Shown here: positions 1 through 5,174 of the stretch, one piece after another
Layout of the letters: each line of letters begins with the position of its first letter
Numbering within the stretch: position 1 is the stretch's first letter
Assembly (NCBI GenBank): GCA_031289975.1
Contig: JAITOM010000038.1
Location: forward strand, 1-5,174
Reading direction: 5' to 3'
Origin: Methanobrevibacter sp.
GTDB taxonomy: Archaea; Methanobacteriota; Methanobacteria; Methanobacteriales; Methanobacteriaceae
DNA length: 5,174 nt
The notes under the pieces: model-generated
Databases searched by the model: none
What the model was told of the DNA's origin: nothing
Seen by the model: the letters and a program-made list of their open reading frames with translations, nothing else
Position numbers and translations under genes: made by a program

Positions 1-39
1 ATGCTATTGACTGAAATATTTTTATTCCATGCTTAGTTT

Positions 40-1311
40 TTAAAACATGAATATTAAATCAGAGATAATTAGACAATAATGATAAATTAACCCATAAATA
101 ATTATGCCGTTCTCTCTAAAGAATTTTATTAGTATTGCACCTAAAGGAGCTGTGTATATGATTGAAATAGCTGAAACAGCCAAAATTAAATCTCCATGCA
201 ATACTCCTACAGCTAATGGCACTCCACCAATTGTTGCTTGAACAGTTGCTTTTGGTATGTATGAAATCATGCAAAATAATTTTTCTTTATTATTCAAATC
301 TGTTTTAAGTAAAGCTAAATAAACTCCAACGAACCTGAACAGTAATCCTAAGCTAATAACTAAAATACTTACCAATATTATAGGAAGAATAATAGTACCT
401 ATATTTATTGGAGATAATATTAATGATAAGTTTAATTGAGCCCCCAATAAAACAAATACAATAATCTCAGCTAATATCCATAATGTCGAATAGCTATTTG
501 AAAGAGAAAGAGCTATTTTAGGGCTTCTATTCAATATTAATAATCCTATAACCATAACTCCAACAAGACCAGCTATTGGAATCTTTCCTTGTGTTATTTC
601 ACCAATTGCATTTAGTATAATAGCAGTGGCTAAAGTAATGAATAATTTTTCAGCATCACTAAAGTCCCATTTTCGAAACACAAAAATTAGAATCAAACCA
701 GTTAAAAATCCTAATAATACACCAAATATTAATGAAACAGGAATCCCTATTAAGTCCCATGTAATATCTGTATGTCCACCAGTATATATTCCTAAAAAAA
801 CAGAAAAAATAGTGATGGATACAACACCATCAGCTGCAGACCCAAATAAAAGTATGGTAGGGATACATTTCCCTACACCAAGCCATTTATCGATTAACTC
901 AAGCATTCTGGGTACTAAAATAGCTGGTGAAACAGCGCTCAAAATAAATCCTAACATACCAGCCTCTATAAATGAAATTCCAAGCAGATAATGCCCTATA
1001 AAAATAATTGAACAGCCCTCAATTATTGAGGGTAAGAAACTCATTTCAACAGCTGGTTTACCAACTTTATATATGTCGTCTCTACGAACGCTTAAACCCA
1101 CTCTAATTAGAAGAATAATAATAGCTATTCTACATATTTCTTGAGTTAAATCCCTAAAGCTTGGATCTAATATGTTAGATACATAAGGTCCTAAAAGAAT
1201 ACCTGTTGCTAAAAATCCTAAAAATGCAGGTATTTTCAATTTATTCAAAATTTTTCTTGTTAAAACACCTAAAATTAATATTATCCCAAAACTAAGAATT
1301 ATTGTTTCCAA
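40..1311 (-). CDS. Cation:proton antiporter (CPA superfamily, Na+/H+ exchanger-like membrane protein)
   Basis: A 423-residue, very hydrophobic protein with about 12-14 predicted membrane segments (roughly residues 3-19, 28-44, 60-75, 90-110, 115-135, 150-175, 187-212, 221-237, 244-260, 277-297, 303-332, 345-395 and a tail at 402-422). It would exchange Na+ or K+ for H+ across the cytoplasmic membrane. Family signatures I recognise are LSAVSPAILVPRML (about 124-137) and PKATVQATIGGVPL (353-366), whose lysine K354 matches the conserved TM10 lysine of NapA/NhaA-type transporters. The ion-binding pair, usually DD (or ND/QD), reads AADG at 159-162, so only D161 remains. There is no C-terminal TrkA/RCK domain, so it is a bare transporter; the hydrophobic tail after FFRENG is unusual. 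The start is TTG at 1311-1309, chosen because a GAGAGG site lies 9 nt upstream; the nearby ATG at 1319-1317 is out of frame and stops after five codons. Family assignment is firm; the transported ion is not known. Confidence 0.9.
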   Translation of the reverse strand: METIILSFGIILILGVLTRKILNKLKIPAFLGFLATGILLGPYVSNILDPSFRDLTQEICRIAIIILLIRVGLSVRRDDIYKVGKPAVEMSFLPSIIEGCSIIFIGHYLLGISFIEAGMLGFILSAVSPAILVPRMLELIDKWLGVGKCIPTILLFGSAADGVVSITIFSVFLGIYTGGHTDITWDLIGIPVSLIFGVLLGFLTGLILIFVFRKWDFSDAEKLFITLATAIILNAIGEITQGKIPIAGLVGVMVIGLLILNRSPKIALSLSNSYSTLWILAEIIVFVLLGAQLNLSLILSPINIGTIILPIILVSILVISLGLLFRFVGVYLALLKTDLNNKEKLFCMISYIPKATVQATIGGVPLAVGVLHGDLILAVSAISIIYTAPLGAILIKFFRENGIIIYGLIYHYCLIISDLIFMF

Positions 1312-1320
1312 TTAACCATT

Positions 1321-1326
1321 CCTCTC
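1321..1326 (-). promoter_or_regulatory. Ribosome binding site deciding the TTG start of the antiporter
   Basis: Read on the minus strand, GAGAGG lies 9 nt before the TTG at 1311-1309. It is complementary to the 3' end of archaeal 16S rRNA. It supports the TTG start over any internal ATG, the first of which would remove a large part of the membrane domain. Confidence 0.6.
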
Positions 1327-1352
1327 AAATATTTGATTCAATTATTTATTCT

Positions 1353-1360
1353 TATTATAG
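1353..1360 (-). promoter_or_regulatory. Candidate TATA box for the antiporter gene
   Basis: On the minus strand this reads CTATAATA. It lies about 26 nt upstream of position 1330, which would place the transcript start a few bases before the GAGAGG site and give a leader of about 20 nt, normal for an archaeal promoter. Five of its eight bases are the TATAG end of the miniature element at 1356-1569, so that element may have supplied part of the promoter. In DNA this AT-rich, TATA-like octamers are common, so this is a candidate only. Confidence 0.3.
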
Positions 1361-1569
1361 TCATTTTGGGAAAGTTCTTAAATTTTGGATGGAAAATTTT
1401 TTTATTAAATTATTTAATTTTTGATATTATCTTATAAAAATTAATAATTTTAAATTTTAAATAATTTAAATATATTTTAATTAATATAAATAATTTTAAA
1501 TTAATATTTTTTAATAATATTTATTTTTAAAAAAGTTTATTTATTAAGAACTTTATCAAAACCACTATA
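1356..1569. mobile_element. Miniature inverted-repeat element (MITE), TATAGT family, copy A
   Basis: A 214-bp non-coding element. The left end, read inward from 1356, and the right end, read inward on the other strand from 1569, match at 22 of 26 positions: TATAGT, two mismatches, TTTTG, two mismatches, then AAAGTTCTTAA. Both ends carry TATA, consistent with a duplicated TA target as made by IS630/Tc1-mariner-type transposases, although TATA as the target cannot be excluded. The interior is nearly pure A+T with no open frame worth reporting, so it could only move with a transposase supplied elsewhere. The element at 4677-4888 has nearly the same length and related ends. The transposase family is inferred from the target site alone. 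Confidence 0.68.
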
Positions 1570-1596
1570 ATCAAAATATATTCATGTTATTTAAAA

Positions 1597-1740
1597 GGCA
1601 CTGTAAAATTAGCATGGATTTTCACAATTGAAAAATTGAAAACAGAGGATAAAAGTTTAATGACATGTATATGGGCTTAATGCTTTTATGCTAAAATCCA
1701 AATTCCAAATTGTGAATTTCCATCCTCTTTTTACAGTGCC
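1597..1740. mobile_element. Miniature inverted-repeat element with GGCACTGTAAAA ends
   Basis: A 144-bp non-coding element bounded by a perfect 12-bp inverted repeat (GGCACTGTAAAA at 1597-1608, its complement at 1729-1740). The repeat continues inward imperfectly to give 33 matches in 42 positions, including a shared TTCACAATT block. The flanks ATTTAAAA (1589-1596) and ATTTAATT (1741-1748) match at 6 of 8, a possible eroded 8-bp target duplication. IS6-family elements have ends starting GGCACTGT and make 8-bp duplications, and ISM1 of Methanobrevibacter smithii also makes 8-bp duplications, so either type could be the parent; this is inference from short motifs. It has no transposase. It is more GC-rich than its surroundings, which makes the symmetry less likely to be chance. 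Confidence 0.65.
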
Positions 1741-1797
1741 ATTTAATTTAATAATATTTAATTTAATAATATTTAATTTAATAATATTTAATTTAAT
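1741..1797. repeat. 15-bp tandem repeat, about 3.8 copies
   Basis: Three exact copies of ATTTAATTTAATAAT (1741-1755, 1756-1770, 1771-1785) are followed by a fourth that matches for its first 12 bases. The array starts at the first base after the 144-bp miniature element. It contains only A and T and could vary in copy number by replication slippage. No function can be read from it. Confidence 0.9.
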
Positions 1798-1807
1798 TTT
1801 AAATAAA

Positions 1808-1817
1808 TTAATATATG
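1808..1817 (+). promoter_or_regulatory. Weak candidate TATA box for cdc48
   Basis: TTAATATATG is the most TATA-like element upstream of the 26-bp repeats. A start of transcription about 25 nt downstream would fall near 1840 and put both 26-bp repeats in a leader of roughly 115 nt. TTTATAAT at 1927-1934 is too close to the ribosome binding site to drive a transcript that includes it. The choice is uncertain because the whole region is A+T. Confidence 0.2.
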
Positions 1818-1830
1818 AATAAAAGAAAAT

Positions 1831-1882
1831 AATTTTGCAAAACAATAGAATAGAGAAATTTTGCAAAACACTAGAATAGAGA
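1831..1882. repeat. 26-bp tandem duplication upstream of cdc48
   Basis: Two adjacent 26-bp units, 1831-1856 and 1857-1882, differ at one base (A1845 against C1871). Each begins AATTTTGCAAAACA and ends TAGAATAGAGA. ATTCTATT at 1900-1907 is the reverse complement of AATAGAAT in the first unit (1844-1851), so related half-sites occur in both orientations. It sits 72-123 bp before the cdc48 start codon. It could be a paired regulator-binding site or a simple duplication; no known archaeal operator was recognised. Confidence 0.85.
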
Positions 1883-1940
1883 ATTATGGATAGAAAATTA
1901 TTCTATTATCTTAATCAAAATAATCATTTATAATCAAAAA

Positions 1941-1945
1941 GGGGG
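1941..1945 (+). promoter_or_regulatory. Ribosome binding site of cdc48
   Basis: GGGGG lies 8 nt before the ATG at 1954 in otherwise A/T-rich sequence. It can pair with CCUCC of the 16S rRNA 3' end using one G-U wobble. It fixes the start codon. Confidence 0.65.
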
Positions 1946-1953
1946 AAATTATA

Positions 1954-4158
1954 ATGAGTGAAAATTTTAAACTAAAAGTTGCTGAAGCTATTTCACAAAG
2001 GGACGTTGGTATTGGAATAGCTAAAATAGATCCAAGTAGTATGGAAAAATTAAATCTTCAAGAAGGAGATGTTGTTGAAATTCTTGGAAATAAATCAACT
2101 ACTGCAAGAGTAATACCATCTCAATCTGATATTGGATTAGAAACCATAAGAATTGATGGAACAATCCGTAAAAATGCTGGAACATCCATTGGAGAGGAAA
2201 TAGAAATCAAAAAAGCAGAAATCAAAGAGGCTAAAAAAATTGTTTTAGCACCTGTTGAACACAATATTAAAGTTCAAGGCAATATTAAACCTGCATTTTT
2301 AAATAAAACAATGGTACAAGGAGATATAATAAACTCTGGGTTTAGAACAAAATCTACTCAAAGAACTGGAGGATTTTTTGATGATTTCTTTGGAGATGAT
2401 ATATTTAACCAAATGAACATTCCTCAATTAGGTGAAATTAAACTTGCTGTTGTCTCAACAAATCCATCTGGAGTTGTTGTTGTGAGTGAAAAAACTACTG
2501 TTGAAATTCAAGAAAAACCTGTTGATATTTCTAAAATTGAAGGTATATCCAACCTTGTTAATGTTAGCTATGAAGATATTGGAGGTCTTAAAGAAGAGGT
2601 TAAAAAAGTTAGAGAAATGATTGAAATTCCTCTTAAAAGACCAGAACTATTTGATAGGCTTGGAATTTCACCACCAAAAGGAGTTTTAATGCATGGTCCA
2701 CCAGGAACAGGTAAAACTTTACTTGCAAAAGCAGTTGCAAGCGAAAGTGATGCTCATTTTATAGCTATTAATGGACCTGAAATAATGAGTAAATATGTTG
2801 GAGGTTCTGAAGAAAATCTAAGAGAATTCTTTGAAGAAGCAGAAAAAAATGCACCATCCATAATCTTCATTGATGAATTAGATGCAATAGCTCCAAAGAG
2901 AGAAGAAACTCAAGGTGAAGTTGAAAGAAGGATTGTTGCTCAGTTATTGACCTTAATGGATGGATTAAATGCAAGAGGTCAAGTAGTTGTAATAGGAGCA
3001 ACTAACAGACCAAATTCATTAGATCAGGCACTTAGAAGACCAGGAAGATTTGATCGTGAAATAGAAATCGGTGTTCCAGATAAAGACGGAAGAAAAGAAG
3101 TTATTGAGATCCATACAAGAGGGATGCCACTCTCTGAGAAGGTTGATTTAGATGAATTATCTGAGATAACTCACGGTTTTGTAGGAGCAGATCTTGAAGC
3201 ATTATGTAAAGAAGCAGCTATGAGAGTTGTAAGAAGAATTCTACCAGATATTAAAACTGATGAAGAAATACCAAAAGAAACCTTACAAAAATTAATAGTT
3301 AAAAAGGATGATTTTAAAGAAGCATTAAAAGAAATTCAACCATCTGCTCTAAGAGAAATTCTCGTGCAAATACCAGATATTAAATGGGATGATATTGGTG
3401 GATTAGAAGATGCAAAACAAGAATTACAAGAAGCTATTGAATGGCCATTAAAATATCCTGAAAAATTTGAGAAATTTGGTGTTAAACCACCTAAAGGTGT
3501 TTTACTTTATGGTACTCCAGGAACAGGCAAAACCTTACTTGCAAAAGCAGTATCAAATGAAAGTGAAGCAAATTTCATAGCTATTAAAGGACCAGAGTTA
3601 TTATCTAAATGGGTTGGAGACTCTGAGAAAGGTGTTAGAGAAGTATTTAGAAAAGCAAGACAAACAGCTCCAACCGTTATCTTTTTCGATGAAATAGACT
3701 CAATAGCATCTTCAAGAGGTAATTCTACAGGAGATTCTGGTGTAACTCAAAGAGTTGTAAACCAACTACTTACAGAAATTGATGGTATGGAAGAACTTAG
3801 AGATGTAGCTATTATAGCAGCTACAAACAGACCAGATATTCTTGATACTGGGCTAATAAGACCTGGCAGGTTTGATAGACATATTAAAGTTGATAATCCA
3901 AATGAAAAAGGGAGATTAGCTATTTTCAAAGTTCATACAAAAGATATGCCTCTTTCAGATGATGTTAACATTGAAAAATTAGCTAAAGAGAGTGAAGGTT
4001 ATGTTGGTGCAGATATTGAAGCTGTATGTAGGGAAGCAGCAATGTTAACTCTTAGAAAAAATATGGAATCAAATGAAGTTCCTATGAAATCATTTAACCA
4101 AGCTATGGAAAAAATTAAACCTGTATCTAAGGAAGAAGATTTAATTCAGTACAATTAA
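1954..4158 (+). CDS. cdc48: Cdc48/VAT-type double AAA+ ATPase (p97 homologue)
   Basis: A complete 734-residue cytosolic ATPase that, by family, forms a hexamer and pulls substrate proteins through its central pore for unfolding, often ahead of the 20S proteasome. Residues 1-190 form the Cdc48 N-domain (double-psi barrel, then the second subdomain). A short aromatic/acidic loop, GGFFDDFFGDD (139-149), interrupts the second subdomain. D1: Walker A GPPGTGKT (248-255), pore tyrosine Y281 in SKYVGG, Walker B IIFIDE (303-308), sensor-1 N351, arginine fingers R362 and R365. D2: Walker A GTPGTGKT (520-527), pore tryptophan W553 in SKWVGD, Walker B VIFFDE (575-580), sensor-1 N625, fingers R636 and R639. 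All catalytic residues are present in both rings, and the length is normal for archaeal members. The tail ends IQYN: it has the penultimate tyrosine of the proteasome-docking HbYX motif but glutamine at the hydrophobic position. It appears to be transcribed alone, with its own terminator just after the stop. Confidence 0.97.
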   Translation: MSENFKLKVAEAISQRDVGIGIAKIDPSSMEKLNLQEGDVVEILGNKSTTARVIPSQSDIGLETIRIDGTIRKNAGTSIGEEIEIKKAEIKEAKKIVLAPVEHNIKVQGNIKPAFLNKTMVQGDIINSGFRTKSTQRTGGFFDDFFGDDIFNQMNIPQLGEIKLAVVSTNPSGVVVVSEKTTVEIQEKPVDISKIEGISNLVNVSYEDIGGLKEEVKKVREMIEIPLKRPELFDRLGISPPKGVLMHGPPGTGKTLLAKAVASESDAHFIAINGPEIMSKYVGGSEENLREFFEEAEKNAPSIIFIDELDAIAPKREETQGEVERRIVAQLLTLMDGLNARGQVVVIGATNRPNSLDQALRRPGRFDREIEIGVPDKDGRKEVIEIHTRGMPLSEKVDLDELSEITHGFVGADLEALCKEAAMRVVRRILPDIKTDEEIPKETLQKLIVKKDDFKEALKEIQPSALREILVQIPDIKWDDIGGLEDAKQELQEAIEWPLKYPEKFEKFGVKPPKGVLLYGTPGTGKTLLAKAVSNESEANFIAIKGPELLSKWVGDSEKGVREVFRKARQTAPTVIFFDEIDSIASSRGNSTGDSGVTQRVVNQLLTEIDGMEELRDVAIIAATNRPDILDTGLIRPGRFDRHIKVDNPNEKGRLAIFKVHTKDMPLSDDVNIEKLAKESEGYVGADIEAVCREAAMLTLRKNMESNEVPMKSFNQAMEKIKPVSKEEDLIQYN

Positions 4159-4174
4159 CTAGATAATTTATTAT

Positions 4175-4208
4175 AACTAAGCTAATAGCTTAGTTTAATT
4201 TATTTTTA
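4175..4208 (+). terminator. Hairpin terminator of cdc48
   Basis: A perfect 9-bp stem (AACTAAGCT, loop AAT, AGCTTAGTT at 4175-4195) begins 16 nt after the cdc48 stop and is followed by a T-rich stretch including TTTATTTTT. Archaeal termination depends mainly on the T tract, so the stem may also protect the 3' end of the mRNA. It supports cdc48 as a single-gene transcript. Confidence 0.7.
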
Positions 4209-4525
4209 ATCCATATAATATAAACCTTACATGTACATATTTCAAATCATTAACAACAGGCATCTGATAAATCAAATTAGTGATTTTATCATTGACCTAA
4301 ATTGTGAGAGATATGAACAACCAAATAAAACAGAATGTGCTAACACTGTAAACAGATTATGCAAAATGATTTGTTTATCAAAATCCTTTGGTAATTTATA
4401 AACAGAATTATACCCATATAAATGTATAGTCCAAATTTGGACACCAAAAAAATAAGTGAAGCATTGATAAATCCTCATATCTATGCCTAATTCTAATTGC
4501 AGGATCAATTAATACCACACCTGTT
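4209..4525. other. Unassigned stretch without a supportable gene
   Basis: About 317 bp, less AT-rich than the intergenic DNA around it, which hints at former coding or imported sequence. The minus strand has two overlapping frames of 68 and 78 codons, and neither shows a recognisable domain, a ribosome binding site or a credible N-terminus. An 11-bp direct repeat, ATCTGATAAAT, lies at 4262-4272 and again at 4538-4548, in the isomerase remnant, so most of the stretch lies between the two copies. A perfect 14-bp palindrome is at 4429-4442. It could be the decayed 3' part of the neighbouring broken gene, a fragment of an insertion, or both. Confidence 0.4.
4429..4442. repeat. Perfect 14-bp palindrome
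   Basis: GTCCAAATTTGGAC is a perfect inverted repeat without a spacer. A second, imperfect 24-bp palindrome with GTCCAT/ATGGAC arms and TTATC/GATAA inner arms lies at 4529-4552, where the isomerase remnant ends. Either could be a regulator site or the end of a lost element; no function is established. Confidence 0.6.
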
Positions 4526-4960
4526 TTAGTCCATGTTATCTGATAAATGGACATATTTAACCGAATCAAAATATAATTCTTCTTCCCTAAAACCATTAGT
4601 AAAAGCATGACCAATATCTAAAACCATATTCATTTCAAGATCATTTAATAAATCATTTAACTCATAAATATTTTTATATAGTGATGTAAAAAATGTTTTT
4701 AAGTAATCATTATTTTTAAATATCTTATTTTTAAAAATTTCAATTAATATTAATTTAATTATTTAAATAATAATTTTTATTTTTTTATTTTTAAAAACAA
4801 TAATTATAATTCTTTTAATTAAAAATTTAATATTTATAATACAATTTAAAAAATTACATTACTTAAAAACATTATTTCATATACTATAGATAAAACCTTC
4901 ATGATTTGACATATTCTCAATAACAGGATTAACATCAAATTCCTTCCTATAATTATTAGC
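4526..4960 (-). pseudogene. Sugar phosphate isomerase/epimerase remnant (xylose-isomerase-like TIM barrel), truncated and interrupted
   Basis: Two minus-strand fragments in the same frame belong to one protein. The upstream part (4960-4889) encodes 24 residues including FDVNPVIENMSNHEGFI. The downstream part (4678-4526) encodes 50 residues including YELNDLLNDLEMNMVLDIGH and KYVHLSDNMD, then stops. Removing 4679-4888 joins them as GFIY-KNIYELNDLL without a frame change. The series IEN, then LDIGHA, then VHLSDN follows the metal-binding strands of the AP endonuclease 2/xylose-isomerase-like barrel family, whose members act on sugars or sugar phosphates or, as endonuclease IV, on DNA. The full family is about 250-290 residues, so only the middle third survives. 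The N-terminal part is missing (an in-frame TAA lies just before the first alanine), and after LSDNMD the expected C-terminal strands are absent. The gene is almost certainly non-functional. The exact substrate cannot be told. Confidence 0.75.
4677..4888. mobile_element. Miniature inverted-repeat element (MITE), TATAGT family, copy B, inside a broken gene
   Basis: A 212-bp non-coding element whose ends, read inward from 4677 and from 4888 on the other strand, match at 34 of 46 positions: TATAGT at the tip and an exact 16-bp block, AATGTTTTTAAGTAAT, at 4692-4707 and 4858-4873. Both borders carry TATA, consistent with a TA (or TATA) target duplication. The end follows the same pattern as the element at 1356-1569: TATAGT, then AT, then AA-GTT-TTAA at the same offsets. 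The interior is A+T-rich with stops in the host gene's frame. Deleting 4679-4888 leaves one target copy and restores a continuous isomerase reading frame, which is independent evidence for the element's exact borders. The inserted length, 210 bp, is a multiple of three; the host frame is lost through internal stop codons. Confidence 0.78.
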
Positions 4961-4968
4961 TTATTTAT

Positions 4969-4974
4969 CCTCCT
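4969..4974 (-). promoter_or_regulatory. Orphan ribosome binding site before the isomerase remnant
   Basis: On the minus strand AGGAGG, an ideal archaeal site, lies about 40 nt after the stop of the ABC ATPase gene. No ATG, GTG or TTG opens a useful frame at the expected distance; instead the sequence goes straight into the middle of the isomerase. It is probably the original start signal left behind when the 5' part of the gene was deleted. Confidence 0.45.
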
Positions 4975-5015
4975 AATTATAAATTTCAAAGACAAATATC
5001 ACCCAATTCTATGTT

Positions 5016-5174
5016 TTATAGGTTCCATTTTTCTTTGATATCATTTAATGTTATTCCATCAGGAATATAATCCTTAATTAACCTATTAACAAATGTTGTG
5101 TAGAAATTGTTATCTGCAAATATTTCTTTAGGATTGTTATCTACATGAATACCTCCATCAAAAATCATCACACA
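5016..5174 (-). CDS. C-terminal end of a probable ECF-type ABC transporter ATP-binding protein (partial)
   Basis: The last 52 codons of a gene that enters from the right edge, ending TAA at 5018-5016. VMIFDGGIHVDNNPKEIF is the beta-strand/turn segment that follows the switch histidine in ABC ATPases of the energy-coupling-factor/CbiO type (usual form: hydrophobics, DGG-I--D--PKEIF). It is followed by FYTTFVNRLIKDYIPDGI, similar to the C-terminal tail of ECF transporter ATPases. By family, such a subunit powers uptake of a vitamin or metal ion together with a T and an S component. The Walker A, signature and Walker B motifs would all be outside the window, so the call rests on the tail only. 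A strong ribosome binding site just downstream suggests it once led an operon with the isomerase gene. Confidence 0.6.
   Translation of the reverse strand, partial: CVMIFDGGIHVDNNPKEIFADNNFYTTFVNRLIKDYIPDGITLNDIKEKWNL

Noticed and set aside
626..991. Plus-strand open frame of 121 codons
   Set aside because: It lies wholly inside the antiporter gene on the other strand, has a composition typical of an antisense shadow, and shows no domain.
1657..1866. Minus-strand open frame of 69 codons
   Set aside because: It runs through the 15-bp tandem array (giving repeated NIIKL) and the end of the 144-bp element; it is a by-product of repeats, not a protein.
1312..1953. Possible CRISPR array or tRNA gene in the repeat-rich intergenic region
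   Set aside because: The repeats have no regularly spaced unique spacers, and there is no cloverleaf or conserved tRNA box; the inverted repeats fit miniature elements better.
3747..3929. Minus-strand open frame of 60 codons inside cdc48
   Set aside because: Shadow of the conserved D2 coding sequence, with no independent signal.
4342..4356. ACTGTAAA resembling the tip of the GGCACTGTAAAA element
   Set aside because: Only about nine bases match, the GG tip is absent, and no partner repeat was found; it is explained by a small local CTGTAAACAG symmetry.
4425..4430. Another TATAGT, possibly a third element end
   Set aside because: The following bases form a separate palindrome and do not match the inner part of the TATAGT-family ends; no opposing end was found at about 210 bp.
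4272..4614. Two overlapping minus-strand frames of 78 and 68 codons
   Set aside because: They overlap each other and the isomerase remnant, which has a recognisable protein in a third frame. One contains VVLIDPAIRIR, vaguely like text from retroelement or transposase proteins, but nothing else fits, so no call was made.

Overview
The window looks like a very AT-rich archaeal chromosome, most likely a methanogen of the Methanobacteriales (Methanobrevibacter-like). The reasons are an archaeal VAT/Cdc48-type double AAA+ ATPase, purine-rich ribosome binding sites, TATA-like promoter elements, and intergenic DNA made almost only of A and T. The genus is an inference from style; no marker gene here fixes it.

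Layout. 40-1311 (minus): complete membrane cation:proton antiporter starting at TTG. 1312-1953: a divergent intergenic region packed with small repeats. It holds a 214-bp element with TATAGT ends (1356-1569), a 144-bp element with GGCACTGTAAAA ends (1597-1740), a 15-bp tandem array (1741-1797) and a 26-bp tandem duplication (1831-1882) upstream of the next gene. 1954-4158 (plus): complete Cdc48/VAT ATPase, followed by a clear hairpin terminator. 4209-4525: no supportable gene. 4526-4960 (minus): a decayed sugar phosphate isomerase/epimerase gene, truncated at both ends and split by a second 212-bp TATAGT-ended element (4677-4888). 5016-5174 (minus): the C-terminal 52 residues of a gene running off the window, probably an ECF-type ABC transporter ATPase.

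The most notable result is a pair of related, non-coding, 212-214-bp miniature transposable elements (MITEs) that share terminal inverted repeats. One is caught inside a gene: removing it together with one copy of the target duplication rejoins a coherent protein segment (GFIY joined to KNIYELNDLL). That supports real insertion rather than chance AT-rich symmetry. The other lies just upstream of the antiporter, and its border overlaps the best candidate TATA box for that gene. A third miniature element, with different ends and a possible 8-bp target duplication, lies 27 bp further on.

Functionally, the antiporter (ion and pH homeostasis) and Cdc48 (protein unfolding) are divergently transcribed with separate signals, and nothing suggests they work together. 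The right-hand part looks like a decaying region: a transporter operon end, a broken gene, an insertion, and about 300 bp of unassigned sequence.
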